DNA of 64,000 bases from Oscillospiraceae bacterium (GCA_015066595.1 SVNZ01000001.1:372001-436000), one strand, 5' to 3'. Numbered from the stretch's first letter, positions 7,867 to 16,249 are shown. The notes: generated by a model from the letters alone, not told the origin. Numbers and translations are program-made.

Positions 7867-10389
7867 TTATTGATAGTCTTTTGTTTCGTCTAAATTCAAG
7901 AGCTTTTCCGGTTTGTAATCAATAAGAACTCTTGCCTTTTTGACATATGCTTTAGCTTTCTTTTTAGCCTCTTTAAGCTGTTTTTCAAAATCAGCTTCGA
8001 TAGCTTTCTTCTCAGCATTAAGTCTGACTGAATATTTTTGCTCGTCAGTAAATGAACAAGCAGCGACTTTTTCCTGCTCTTTTAAAGCAAGTTTGTGCTC
8101 ATAATCAGCTTTTAAAGCTTCGAGCTGAGCTTCATATTTAGATGTTATATCAGCGATGGCAGAATCTCTGTCAGCATTAGCTGTATCAACAGCTGACTGG
8201 AGTTTTTCTATCTGCTCATCTCTGTTTTTGATGTTTTGAACATGAGTGCGAAGTGTGTTGTTAAGTGCAACACACTCAGATTCGGCAACTCTGAGTTTAT
8301 CGGTCATGGCGTCACGCTCAGCCTTGCTGTTAGCAACAACCTCGTCGCAACCGTCGACTTTAGCTTTAAGTGCTGATTTTTCATCATTTAAGGTGTTGAT
8401 AATTGCTTCCTTTGCTGAAAGCATATTAAGATGTACTCTGATTTCGTGGCTGAGTTTATCTTCTAACGCTTTTCCCTCATTGATAGTTGCATTAAGCTCA
8501 TCAACTTCTGCCTGATGATTTTCATATCTATACTCAAGGTCATCGAAGTTTGCTTGTAATGCGCTGAGTTGAGTTGAAAGATTAGCAATCTCATCGTTTG
8601 ATGTATTGATAATAGACGTTTTCTCAGTAATCTCTGCATCTTTTGCTTTTATTGTGCTTTCACACTGCTGTACAGTGGATTTAAGATCAATATTTTCAGC
8701 AGTCAATGCTCCGTTTGCTTGTCTGAGTTCATTAACACTTGTGTTAAGAACAACAATCTGTGAAGCCTGTTCATCGATAGTCTTCGACTGGTTTTCGCAG
8801 ATATTTTCAAGCTCTGAGATTCTTGCTTTATGCTCATCGATTTCGATATTAAGATCTCTGACTGTAGTTTCGAGTACAGAAACTTTATCGTTGAGGAAGT
8901 CGATGTGTGTAGCCTGCTCTTTAATAGTCTGTGCCTGCTTAGAAACAGTATCTTCAAGCTCGGTGACCTTAACTTTCAGCTCAACAATCTGAGCGTTCAG
9001 CTGTTCTATAGTGTTGTTGAGTTCAACAATTTTAGATTCAAGGGCAGCAATGGTCGCAACCTGTGCTGCAATAATCGCTGCTTGCTCTTCGACCTTAGCT
9101 TCAAGCTGTGCGATTTTTGCTTTGCACTGCTCGAGTTCAGTTTCGAGTTCTGCAACACGCTGTAAAGCAAGTCTGAGTTCTTCTTTAGTTTCTTCGAGTT
9201 CTTTCTCTCTGATATTGAGAAGAGTTTCTAACTCTTTAATTTTTAAATCTTTTTGTCTTACCTTTTCTTTCTCTTGGTCGAGTTCGGTGGTAAGCTGAGC
9301 GATAATAAGCTCACGTTCTCTGACTTCCTTAAGACGGATAGCCATTTCTTCACGTCTGGCTTCGTAAATCTGCTCTTCAAGCCATTTAGCCTGTTCTTCC
9401 TGAGGTTTGTTCGCTTCCTTAACTCTGCGCTCATTTTCAGCAACATACTCAGCGTGCAGTTTTTCTTTGAGCGCTTTGTTAGTGCTGATAGTCATTACAA
9501 AGTGCTGGAAAGCCATTACCTCATAAAGCTCTTTCTGAGTATCGGCGTCCATTTCGCCAGAATACTCATTAGATTCAACAACGTAACCAGTTTTGCGGTA
9601 AGCTTCTATAAATGACCATAACTCGTTGCATTTAGCAAAGTTAGGGTTCTTCTTAATACAGTTTGTTTTGTTGATAGGTGAACGAACCTGAATACAACCT
9701 TTGAGCGACTGTATAAGGTTTGTGTTTACAAAGTCTGTGAGCATCATACGAATACGCTCGATACGCTCATAGTCGGTCAGGTTAGCAACATCCTCGTCCT
9801 TATCAATCTTATCACGATCATGTGATTCTGCAGAATAAGTAAGAGTATATGCAAACTTTTGGTTGTTAAGTGTAACGTCACGATTCATCTCGATGTTTGT
9901 GGATGAATCTCTCGGTGCTTCTTTCAAAGCACGGAAACGTGCTTCAACAAAAGAAATAGTTCTGAAAATAAGTGTATATAAAAATCTGTTTTCGTATGTA
10001 GCGTAGCTATCTTCACGATGTGTGTTAAGTAGCTTTGATGGAGAAACAGATCCGTCAGGGTCTACCTTTTGAATAAGGCTTGTGTGCTGAGTAAGGTGAC
10101 GGACAGCTTCTTTAGTAACCTGTTTAACCTTATCTACACGGTCAACTTCTTCGTAAGTTTCGATGAATTTTCTATCTTCGCGGATGGCTTTGTCCATATA
10201 TGGGAGAACTTCTTCAATCTTTTCAACCCAATCCATATCGATAACACGGTTGTACGCATTACCAGCAAGAACATCTTTTCCGGTATCGCTATCTGCGAGA
10301 GCCCCTGTTAAATATCCTCTTGTATAGTCGCCGTCCAGCGTCTGCTGCATTTCAGCATACGCTCTGTAGTATCTAGTAAAATCTAACAT
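7867..10389 (-). CDS. DUF2357-like head plus ~450-residue coiled coil; partner of the McrB-like NTPase
   Basis: The protein has about 840 residues. Residues 1-320 form a globular part with TYENRFLYTLIFRT and a later NIEMNRDV stretch that resemble DUF2357, a domain known from McrB-associated proteins; this match is by eye. From about 330 to 820 the sequence is a nearly uninterrupted heptad coiled coil (repeated LE..IAQLE, VAELE, ISELE patterns) with a lysine-rich end. There is no signal peptide or membrane segment, so it should be cytoplasmic. An ATG five codons upstream (10404) has no spaced ribosome site, whereas the ATG at 10389 has GGTGAG seven nt before it, so I use 10389. It lies 41 nt after the NTPase gene and is probably translated with it. 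Confidence 0.78.
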   Translation of the reverse strand: MLDFTRYYRAYAEMQQTLDGDYTRGYLTGALADSDTGKDVLAGNAYNRVIDMDWVEKIEEVLPYMDKAIREDRKFIETYEEVDRVDKVKQVTKEAVRHLTQHTSLIQKVDPDGSVSPSKLLNTHREDSYATYENRFLYTLIFRTISFVEARFRALKEAPRDSSTNIEMNRDVTLNNQKFAYTLTYSAESHDRDKIDKDEDVANLTDYERIERIRMMLTDFVNTNLIQSLKGCIQVRSPINKTNCIKKNPNFAKCNELWSFIEAYRKTGYVVESNEYSGEMDADTQKELYEVMAFQHFVMTISTNKALKEKLHAEYVAENERRVKEANKPQEEQAKWLEEQIYEARREEMAIRLKEVRERELIIAQLTTELDQEKEKVRQKDLKIKELETLLNIREKELEETKEELRLALQRVAELETELEQCKAKIAQLEAKVEEQAAIIAAQVATIAALESKIVELNNTIEQLNAQIVELKVKVTELEDTVSKQAQTIKEQATHIDFLNDKVSVLETTVRDLNIEIDEHKARISELENICENQSKTIDEQASQIVVLNTSVNELRQANGALTAENIDLKSTVQQCESTIKAKDAEITEKTSIINTSNDEIANLSTQLSALQANFDDLEYRYENHQAEVDELNATINEGKALEDKLSHEIRVHLNMLSAKEAIINTLNDEKSALKAKVDGCDEVVANSKAERDAMTDKLRVAESECVALNNTLRTHVQNIKNRDEQIEKLQSAVDTANADRDSAIADITSKYEAQLEALKADYEHKLALKEQEKVAACSFTDEQKYSVRLNAEKKAIEADFEKQLKEAKKKAKAYVKKARVLIDYKPEKLLNLDETKDYQ

Positions 10390-10430
10390 GGTGGCGCTCA
10401 CCATCCTTTAATAAAAGTTAAAATAAAAAA

Positions 10431-11963
10431 TCACATCATCTTCTGAAGCATACGAACATATTCTTTACATTCGTTCATATTCTCTTTGCCGAAAAGCTGG
10501 TCGAGCTGTTGTACAAGACCGTCGATCTCGTCACGAATGTATGAAATATTAAGTGCTTCAAACTTTCTGAATACCTTCTTAGCAAGACAGTAGTCAATAC
10601 CATCAACTTCTGTACCGCCACAACCAACGTATGCAGGTACGAAGTCTTTCATCTGCTTCATAACACGGTTACCAAACGCAATTCTGAAGTGCTCGATAAC
10701 ATAGTCGTCGAGTATCTCAATCTTCTTGAGGTTTTCCTCAGAAATCGGGTTAGCAGCAACTGCATCTTCAAGAAGCTTTGTAAGGTGTTTATAGTTGATA
10801 AAGATAGGTTCTGTATCCGGTGCTTCAAATGGCTTACCTTTTGTGTTGATATCGATAGGCAGAGCACGGTCGTAAACCTTATCTGTAATAGCAAATGTAG
10901 AGTCGTCGTTGTTAGCTGTACCGACATACCAAATGTTGTCAGGTACAACGATCTTACCGTCTGTAAAGTGTGCAGGGTCATCAGGCCATGGAGCTGATAC
11001 AAGCTCGATAATCCACTCGTCGTGAGCCGGCATTTCAAGAATAGAAAGCATCTCAGCGAAGTAGTACTCGACACGAGCGATGTTCATCTCGTCGAGGATA
11101 ACAACGTAAACGTTCTCATTGTATGAAGCTTCATAAAGTGCACGTAAGAGCTCTGTCTCGTTGTACTTCTTTGTGAATTCGTTGAAGTAACCGAAAAGCT
11201 CAGTACGGTCACGCCATGAAGGCTGAACAGATGCGATAATAGCAGGGTTTTGAACAAACTTACCAAATGCATATGGAAGAGATGTTTTACCTGTACCGGA
11301 AATACCCTGTAAGATAATCAAACGGGTTGAAGCAAAACCAGCGATAAAGCAACGTAAAATCTTGATATCATAGAAAAGTCTGAGTCGTGAACAAGCAAAG
11401 TTTCTGAATCTGTCGCAGAATTCAGGAAGAGTAACATCCCAATCATACTCAGGTGGCTGATAATCTGCCCACTGTTCATCGATAGCAATAAGCTTGTTGA
11501 AACGTCCGCCTGCTTGCTCTTCTTCCCCATTATTAAGAGCTTCCATCTCGTCGCCTGTGAGTTCAGAAATCTCGTTAGGGTTAAGTCCAATCTGAGAAAC
11601 CTTCATAGAAAGAATCTTGTCTTTCTCAAGATTCATACGCATAACTTCTTTATTTAAGGCATTAACTTCGTTTACAAGGTCATTAGTATCCTTAACCTTC
11701 TTCTTGAAACGAGCATACTTCTTAATAGACATAACGATAAAGAAGATGATGATGCCAAGTACTGCAGCGAGTAAAATGATAGCGATAATCGCAATTACCC
11801 ACGCAAGACCTCCGAGTGTTGTGGTATAGTTCTTGATAATCTTGACATATTCAGAAAAATTGAACATACCAACGATTCCCTTTGCAACGCCAACAATAGC
11901 GCTCCAGATAGAACCAAAGAACTGTCCTAAAAAGTCAAATAAAAATTTGAAGATGGTATCCAT
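10431..11963 (-). CDS. Membrane-anchored McrB-like AAA+ NTPase
   Basis: The N-terminal ~35 residues are amphipathic/hydrophobic, residues 52-80 form a membrane segment, and a short coiled coil (85-120) leads to a AAA_5/McrB-type domain. Visible motifs are Walker A GISGTGKTS (220-228), the McrB-like SVQPSWRDRTELFGYFN patch (245-261), Walker B VVILDEMN (287-294) and the sensor-1 GTANNDDST (348-356). The restriction enzyme McrB uses GTP; whether this one uses ATP or GTP cannot be told. No McrC-type nuclease lies next to it; the neighbours are a DUF2357-like coiled-coil protein and SipW-type genes. An AAAGGAG site precedes the ATG. It is probably a membrane-localised motor or remodelling factor for the surface system. 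Confidence 0.82.
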   Translation of the reverse strand: MDTIFKFLFDFLGQFFGSIWSAIVGVAKGIVGMFNFSEYVKIIKNYTTTLGGLAWVIAIIAIILLAAVLGIIIFFIVMSIKKYARFKKKVKDTNDLVNEVNALNKEVMRMNLEKDKILSMKVSQIGLNPNEISELTGDEMEALNNGEEEQAGGRFNKLIAIDEQWADYQPPEYDWDVTLPEFCDRFRNFACSRLRLFYDIKILRCFIAGFASTRLIILQGISGTGKTSLPYAFGKFVQNPAIIASVQPSWRDRTELFGYFNEFTKKYNETELLRALYEASYNENVYVVILDEMNIARVEYYFAEMLSILEMPAHDEWIIELVSAPWPDDPAHFTDGKIVVPDNIWYVGTANNDDSTFAITDKVYDRALPIDINTKGKPFEAPDTEPIFINYKHLTKLLEDAVAANPISEENLKKIEILDDYVIEHFRIAFGNRVMKQMKDFVPAYVGCGGTEVDGIDYCLAKKVFRKFEALNISYIRDEIDGLVQQLDQLFGKENMNECKEYVRMLQKMM

Positions 11964-12105
11964 AATGTTCTACTCCTTTATCGATTTACGCAATCTATAA
12001 AATAACACAACGAAACCTTCCTGCACTTTTAGGTACAGAAAAGGCCGTTACTGATTATTTCCTAATTTAATGGGCCTAATCTATATAATGTATTGGGTTT
12101 TAAGA
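11964..12105. other. 142-nt gap between sipW-like and NTPase genes
   Basis: On the minus strand this gap holds only a weak GGCC-containing inverted repeat followed by TTTTCT (around 12040-12075), which might be a leaky attenuator, and the ribosome site of the NTPase gene. No clear sigma-A promoter is seen. The spacing still allows co-transcription. Confidence 0.35.
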
Positions 12106-12939
12106 TTAAGCCTCCGTTGTATCTGACTGAGAATCCTCTGTATTTTCTACAGCTTCCTCAGTAGTTTTCGCATCTTGAGATGCCTGAGCATTTTGCATAT
12201 TTTTAAATGCCATAAACTGCTTGAACTGCTCGTATTCTTCAGCAGTCATCTGTGGTGCAGAAGAATCTGCGGATAATGGAGCCTCCTGCTCCTTCTTCTC
12301 GTCTTCTTTAGCCTTTTTATACTCAACAGTGTTGATAACAACTCTGATAAGAACGTAAAGGAAAAAGATAATCATTGGTAAAAGAATGCACAAAAAGAAT
12401 CCAAGCTGTGAGTTAATAAACTCATAGAACTTGCCTAGACCTGCAATCTTTATACCATCAAAGTCTTTAGTGTGGAAAACAGCACCTATAGCACCAGCGT
12501 GGATGTATCTGCTCACATCGCTCTGGTCAGGTACTTGTGAAATAGAGCGGTTATCGCCCTGAGTCTGGTAAACAGTTAGACCTTCTCTATCTTGTACGTC
12601 GATAATTCTGTGGCATATAAGCTGTTCGCCTAGATTGTCGTTACCCTGAAGAATACCTTTGTATGTAACGATATCGCCTTCTTCATAAGTCATCTCAGTA
12701 TCAAAGTTTGTGGCTTTGCCAATAATAACATCACCTTTAGCAAAGTCGCCGCCTTCGTAGTCACTTGAACCTCCTGCCATAGAGTCAGATACAACAACCT
12801 GAACTGTATAGCCGAAGATGTTAGAAATGCCAGAGGATTTAGAAGTAAGTGCAAGTGCTGCAACGAGTACTGATACAACTAAAACCAGAACTATTAAAAT
12901 GTTAATTATTGTATTGAGAATACTCTTAAATACCTTCAT
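12106..12939 (-). CDS. sipW: SipW-type signal peptidase I
   Basis: This is an S26 signal peptidase of the ER/SipW subtype. Numbered from the ATG at 12939, a membrane segment spans about 10-32, the catalytic serine is in VVSDSM (Ser53), and the general base is a histidine in ICHRI (His110) in place of the lysine of ordinary bacterial enzymes. A GDN motif follows at about 128-130. A second membrane segment (about 180-205) and a charged, glutamine/alanine-rich cytoplasmic tail complete it. A longer frame reaches 12999, but AGGGG sits seven nt before the ATG at 12939. In Bacillus, SipW processes TasA and TapA; here seven substrate-like proteins share the operon, so it is very likely their dedicated processing enzyme. 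Confidence 0.88.
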   Translation of the reverse strand: MKVFKSILNTIINILIVLVLVVSVLVAALALTSKSSGISNIFGYTVQVVVSDSMAGGSSDYEGGDFAKGDVIIGKATNFDTEMTYEEGDIVTYKGILQGNDNLGEQLICHRIIDVQDREGLTVYQTQGDNRSISQVPDQSDVSRYIHAGAIGAVFHTKDFDGIKIAGLGKFYEFINSQLGFFLCILLPMIIFFLYVLIRVVINTVEYKKAKEDEKKEQEAPLSADSSAPQMTAEEYEQFKQFMAFKNMQNAQASQDAKTTEEAVENTEDSQSDTTEA

Positions 12940-12964
12940 ATAAATCCCCTTGTGAGTGTCATCA

Positions 12965-12986
12965 GTGCCTCCCCGAAGGGAGGCAC
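12965..12986 (-). promoter_or_regulatory. Intercistronic UUCG hairpin between main subunit gene and sipW
   Basis: A perfect 9-bp GC-rich stem (12965-12973 with 12978-12986) closes on a UUCG tetraloop in the minus-strand transcript. No T-run follows, so it is not a standard terminator. It is more likely an mRNA stabiliser or partial attenuator that lets the upstream subunit gene give more product than sipW. Confidence 0.7.
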
Positions 12987-13033
12987 GAACAACATTCAAT
13001 TAAAAAATGATTTTGCTAATTAAGTATGCTTAA

Positions 13034-13837
13034 TTATGCGCTAGCTGGTGTTGTTGTAAGTTCAACAGCAACGTTTGAAAGGATATCAGCAAGCATTGTT
13101 ACGTTTGTTGTCTTACAAGCTTCATCTTCACCGTCGATCCATACGTAAAGTGTTACGTAGTCGTTACCTGTTGATGTAGCTGTGAGGTTTGTGTTCACGT
13201 AAGTACCTGAAGCTGTAGCTGTGAAGTTGTCAGAGCTGAGAGTAGGACCAGCTGTGATGTACTTGTTACCAGCACCAGCGATTGTCCATGTACCAAGAAC
13301 ATTACCGTTCTGATCTTTAAGCATAGCTCTTACTGTAGCAGCCATAGGATCAGATGTACCTGTGAGAGTAACCTTTGCACGAGCAACTGTAGCTGAATGA
13401 CCAGCAACTGTTGACTTGAAGTAGATGTTCTCTGAATAGAAAGCTGTTGTTGTTGTAGCTTTTGTGATATCTTCTGCTTCGTAGTCGTCTTCTTCAGCAG
13501 CTGTTGTGGTGTAGAAAGAAGAAGCACCGTTTGTGATGTAGTCATAAGATGCTGGAGCTGCGAAAGCTAAAGAAGCATCTGTTTCCTGTGCATCAGCCTT
13601 ACAGTTGATGATTGTGTCATAGTCCCATACTGGGCTGTCGCCGTAGTATGTCTTCTCTGTAGCAGAGAGGATTGCAAGACCGGCAGCTGTAGAAGCCTGA
13701 GCTGAGAAGCCTTCAGCTGTTACAGTTGGGTTTGCTGTGAACCATGCGAATGTTGCAGAACCAAGAGCTACGATAGCTACGAGGAGCATAGCAACTGAAG
13801 ACAATAATGCCTTCTTTCTGAATGTTGTGTTTTTCAT
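13034..13837 (-). CDS. Main TasA/camelysin-like secreted subunit
   Basis: This protein has 267 residues from the ATG at 13837, which follows an AAGGAGG site; a longer frame to 13906 has no such site. It has a short basic start, a hydrophobic segment at 10-30, then ATFAWFTANP and AEGFSAQAS, the pattern of SipW-dependent signal peptides. The mature part is threonine/alanine-rich and beta-predicted, with the family motif YVWIDGEDEAC at 231-241. Its repetitive choice of a few codons (many GCT, ACT/ACA, GTT, AAG) and its position before a stabilising hairpin suggest high expression, so it is the best candidate for a major fibre subunit. TasA forms biofilm fibres in Bacillus; a similar role here is inference. 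Confidence 0.82.
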   Translation of the reverse strand: MKNTTFRKKALLSSVAMLLVAIVALGSATFAWFTANPTVTAEGFSAQASTAAGLAILSATEKTYYGDSPVWDYDTIINCKADAQETDASLAFAAPASYDYITNGASSFYTTTAAEEDDYEAEDITKATTTTAFYSENIYFKSTVAGHSATVARAKVTLTGTSDPMAATVRAMLKDQNGNVLGTWTIAGAGNKYITAGPTLSSDNFTATASGTYVNTNLTATSTGNDYVTLYVWIDGEDEACKTTNVTMLADILSNVAVELTTTPASA

Positions 13838-14123
13838 GAGAAATTCCTCCTTAAATTGTATCCCCCAAAAACACGTAGGGGATTGTTTACTATATATATT
13901 TAACATACAAGCTGTGCGCTTGTACGATAAATACCTTTGTTTGGATACTAAAAAGCTTTAGTGCTAGGCGCTTAGTTATGTCACGCCTCACTCACCTACG
14001 CTCCTCTTCCGATTTTCTTCTGCTCCTGAGTCACTGCGAAAATCAAAAAAGTGTTTGATTTTTGATTTTATTTCGAGTGACTGTCGGTCGCATTGAAAAC
14101 TGGAAGGCTTCGGTGCTCGGCGC
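13838..14123 (-). promoter_or_regulatory. 286-nt structured leader region before the main subunit gene
   Basis: This is the only long gap inside the operon. In transcription order it holds an imperfect inverted repeat (14029-14035 with 14076-14082, with further AT pairing inside), a 7-bp perfect inverted repeat at 13906-13924 and a hairpin at 13860-13883 (ATCCCC/GGGGAT) just before the AAGGAGG site. A 27-nt imperfect direct repeat occurs at 14100-14126 and 13948-13974 (21 of 27 identical), the first copy overlapping the upstream stop codon. AT-rich TATA-like stretches at 13890-13900 could be a -10 element, but no good -35 is seen. This may be an independent control point for the main subunit. 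Confidence 0.5.
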
Positions 14124-14975
14124 TTAAAGTTCCTCACCGTCAACGTTGAAAAACCACTGCATCTTGACATAACCGCCCATAATGTCGTTGATACACTCAG
14201 GGTCGTTACCCTCAATCCAGGTAACAATAGTGTACTTGACAGTTTCATTAGGTGCGATGCCCTCTGTCTTGTCGTTCATGATAACGTAGTCTTCGAGGTT
14301 AAGATCATCTGCACCCTCAACAAACTCAAAGTTGACAATATCTTCAAGCTGTGAATCATCACGGTTTTTCTGAGCGTAGATAGTAGGCTCACCGTTTTTG
14401 TAAATCATAACACGTAAAGCTTCATCAGCATTCTTAGCAATACCAGTGAAACGCAGTGTGCTCTGATAGTCAAGAGTCTCAGAACCACCGTTAGTAAGAT
14501 AGAATGTGTATGCTAAATAGTTTTCACCGTTGTGCTCACCGTCACCCTCAGTATCAAGGTCAGTTGGGAGCCAATCATATGTAATGTTAGTAACTTCAGT
14601 AACATTTTGTGCAGAAAGCTGAAGTGCTGGATCTTTAGCAGAGCCATCTTCGTTGAGCGACTCGCTGATGATGATACCTTCTTTTGCGGCACCACTTTCA
14701 ACGGAAATAACCAGATCACCGATAGTAGTAAGCAACCAGCCGATAATCCACAAAATGAGAAGTACCAAAACAGAAACAACAAGAGTTATACCTGCTCTGC
14801 GCTTCCATCTGACAGCACGAGAGATGTCTTTGCTGTCTCGTCTTGCTGAAAATCTTTCAAAGATGGTCCAGTTGCGGGCTCTGTCAACCGCAAGATCACC
14901 TTTATCTTCAAGCTTCTTTAACTGTTCAGGAGAGAAAGGCTCGTCGTTATTAAGTTTTTTCTTAAACAATGGCAT
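14124..14975 (-). CDS. SipW-operon membrane-anchored TasA-like protein with cytoplasmic N-terminal domain
   Basis: This protein has 283 residues from the ATG at 14975; GGAGGTG lies six nt before it, and that site falls inside the longer frame that starts with TTG at 14990. It is unlike its sisters in having about 60 charged residues before the membrane segment (62-85), with no AWF box after it (LLTTIGDLVISVES instead). It is therefore probably an uncleaved anchor. The outer domain ends with TIVTWIEGNDPECINDI (W at 253), nearly identical to the motif in the neighbouring gene upstream. The long cytoplasmic end could contact the NTPase or coiled-coil protein, or act as the fibre base; this is inference. 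Confidence 0.75.
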   Translation of the reverse strand: MPLFKKKLNNDEPFSPEQLKKLEDKGDLAVDRARNWTIFERFSARRDSKDISRAVRWKRRAGITLVVSVLVLLILWIIGWLLTTIGDLVISVESGAAKEGIIISESLNEDGSAKDPALQLSAQNVTEVTNITYDWLPTDLDTEGDGEHNGENYLAYTFYLTNGGSETLDYQSTLRFTGIAKNADEALRVMIYKNGEPTIYAQKNRDDSQLEDIVNFEFVEGADDLNLEDYVIMNDKTEGIAPNETVKYTIVTWIEGNDPECINDIMGGYVKMQWFFNVDGEEL

Positions 14976-15020
14976 TAGAGCCACCTCCAAAACTATGTAC
15001 TATATGAATATACTATAATA

Positions 15021-15833
15021 TTAACCGAAAGAAACGTTGTTCTCATCAGTACCGGAGAACAGAAGTCTTACAGTCAGGTTAGCATCCTGAACGTCGTTGT
15101 CACACTGTGGGTCGTTACCCTCTGCCCAAAGTCGGATAGTAACCTTCTTAGGCTGAAGCTCATCCAAGTGGAACAAACGAGTGTCGTTAGAATAAACCAT
15201 AGGAGTCTGTAAATCAAAAGTAGTCTGTCCGTTGACTGCTGTGGTCTTGTTAGGCTCATAAATAGCTGCAGAACCACTATCTTCAAAGCTGAGTCTTAGT
15301 GCCTGCACAATCTCGGCTTTGAGTCCGGATTCAGTTGTAGATACTAAAGTACCTTCCATATCGTTGGCATCATCACTAGACAGATGAACCCACATATCCT
15401 TTGATGCAATGAAGTAACATTCAAATTCAAGAAAAGTATCCTCGTTAGCATTACGTGCAGAACCGTTCTCACTGCTAAATGAGATACCATCACGTGTAGT
15501 AACAGGGTCAAGTAGCTGTTGTGCTAAAGCGTCTTTACTCTTAGAGCTCAAGTAAGAGTTAATCATCTCGTTAGTGATCTCTTTCTTATACAGCTCGATA
15601 TCAGAACCATGGTTTTCCATATCAACTCTAAGATCAACACCGGTAGTAATATCCATCTGGATATTCTCTACACTTGCGAAGCTGTTGAGGGTAAACCAAG
15701 CCATAGTAGATGTAATAAGCACTAATAGCGCTATAACGCAAAGCATAAAAGTAGTCTTGCGTTTTATCCTAACCTGGGCTTTGTTAAGTTTTTCAATTTC
15801 CAACAGGAGTTGCTGTTGCTCCATTTTGTCCAT
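15021..15833 (-). CDS. First gene of SipW operon: TasA-like protein with STMAWF signal
   Basis: This protein has about 270 residues. A glutamine/lysine-rich cytoplasmic start (1-27) precedes a membrane segment (28-44) and the STMAWFTLN box. The outer domain carries RLWAEGNDPQCDNDV (W at 236) near the end, followed by a beta strand. Two in-frame ATGs exist at 15845 and 15833; GGTGAT five nt before the second favours 15833. It is the promoter-proximal gene, with about 115 nt of leader, and is separated from the next gene by 45 nt. Because of its N-terminal extension it may be an anchor or minor subunit rather than the bulk fibre protein. Confidence 0.75.
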   Translation of the reverse strand: MDKMEQQQLLLEIEKLNKAQVRIKRKTTFMLCVIALLVLITSTMAWFTLNSFASVENIQMDITTGVDLRVDMENHGSDIELYKKEITNEMINSYLSSKSKDALAQQLLDPVTTRDGISFSSENGSARNANEDTFLEFECYFIASKDMWVHLSSDDANDMEGTLVSTTESGLKAEIVQALRLSFEDSGSAAIYEPNKTTAVNGQTTFDLQTPMVYSNDTRLFHLDELQPKKVTIRLWAEGNDPQCDNDVQDANLTVRLLFSGTDENNVSFG

Positions 15834-15956
15834 AACAATCACCATTTAAAATATATATAAATAAGTATAGATGTATTACCGTTTCAGTGCTATTGTAAAA
15901 AGGCTTATATCCTAAAAAAGGGCACAATGACAGACCATCACAATATAACCGTACTA

Positions 15957-15985
15957 ATTATATCTCAAGATTTGGTAAAAAGCAA
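15957..15985 (-). promoter_or_regulatory. Sigma-A promoter of the SipW/NTPase operon
   Basis: On the minus strand TTGCTT (15980-15985) is separated by 17 nt from a perfect TATAAT (15957-15962). It is the only strong promoter before the first gene. The predicted start near 15950 leaves a leader of about 115 nt. Confidence 0.7.
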
Positions 15986-16249
15986 TAAGAAAAATAAATT
16001 TTTTTGCTTATTAGGAAAATAAATAGTCAAAAATAACAATAATATGTGTTTTAAAGAAATATAATTACCATATGTTGAGTCAAGAGTGAATTTTGTTTGT
16101 GCATTTTCAACAAATTGTGCCCAGAATTTTTGTCAAGTAGGACAGTTAATATTTAGATGGCTTCTAATTTTCTTATATAGAATTTTAATTCACTTGCATA
16201 TGCATTGATTTTGTCGTAATATTTAAATAATAAATTTACGGAGCATAAC
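15986..16249. other. AT-rich divergent intergenic region
   Basis: This stretch separates the minus-strand operon promoter from the plus-strand radical SAM gene. A possible plus-strand promoter (TTGCAT, 17 nt, TAATAT) ends near 16225, and a GGAG site at 16241-16244 serves the next gene. I see no open frame, RNA or repeat in the rest. Confidence 0.4.

Noticed and set aside
3607-9300. CRISPR-like repetition in the surface and coiled-coil genes
   Set aside because: Repetition is at protein level with variable DNA spacing; no uniform repeats and spacers, and no cas genes.
8246-9615. Several plus-strand open frames inside the coiled-coil gene
   Set aside because: They are antisense reflections of the repetitive heptad coding sequence, with serine-rich low-complexity translations and no ribosome sites.
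10431-11963. A McrBC-type restriction system
   Set aside because: The NTPase has McrB motifs, but there is no McrC nuclease or DNA-binding domain, it has membrane segments, and all neighbours are export or surface genes.
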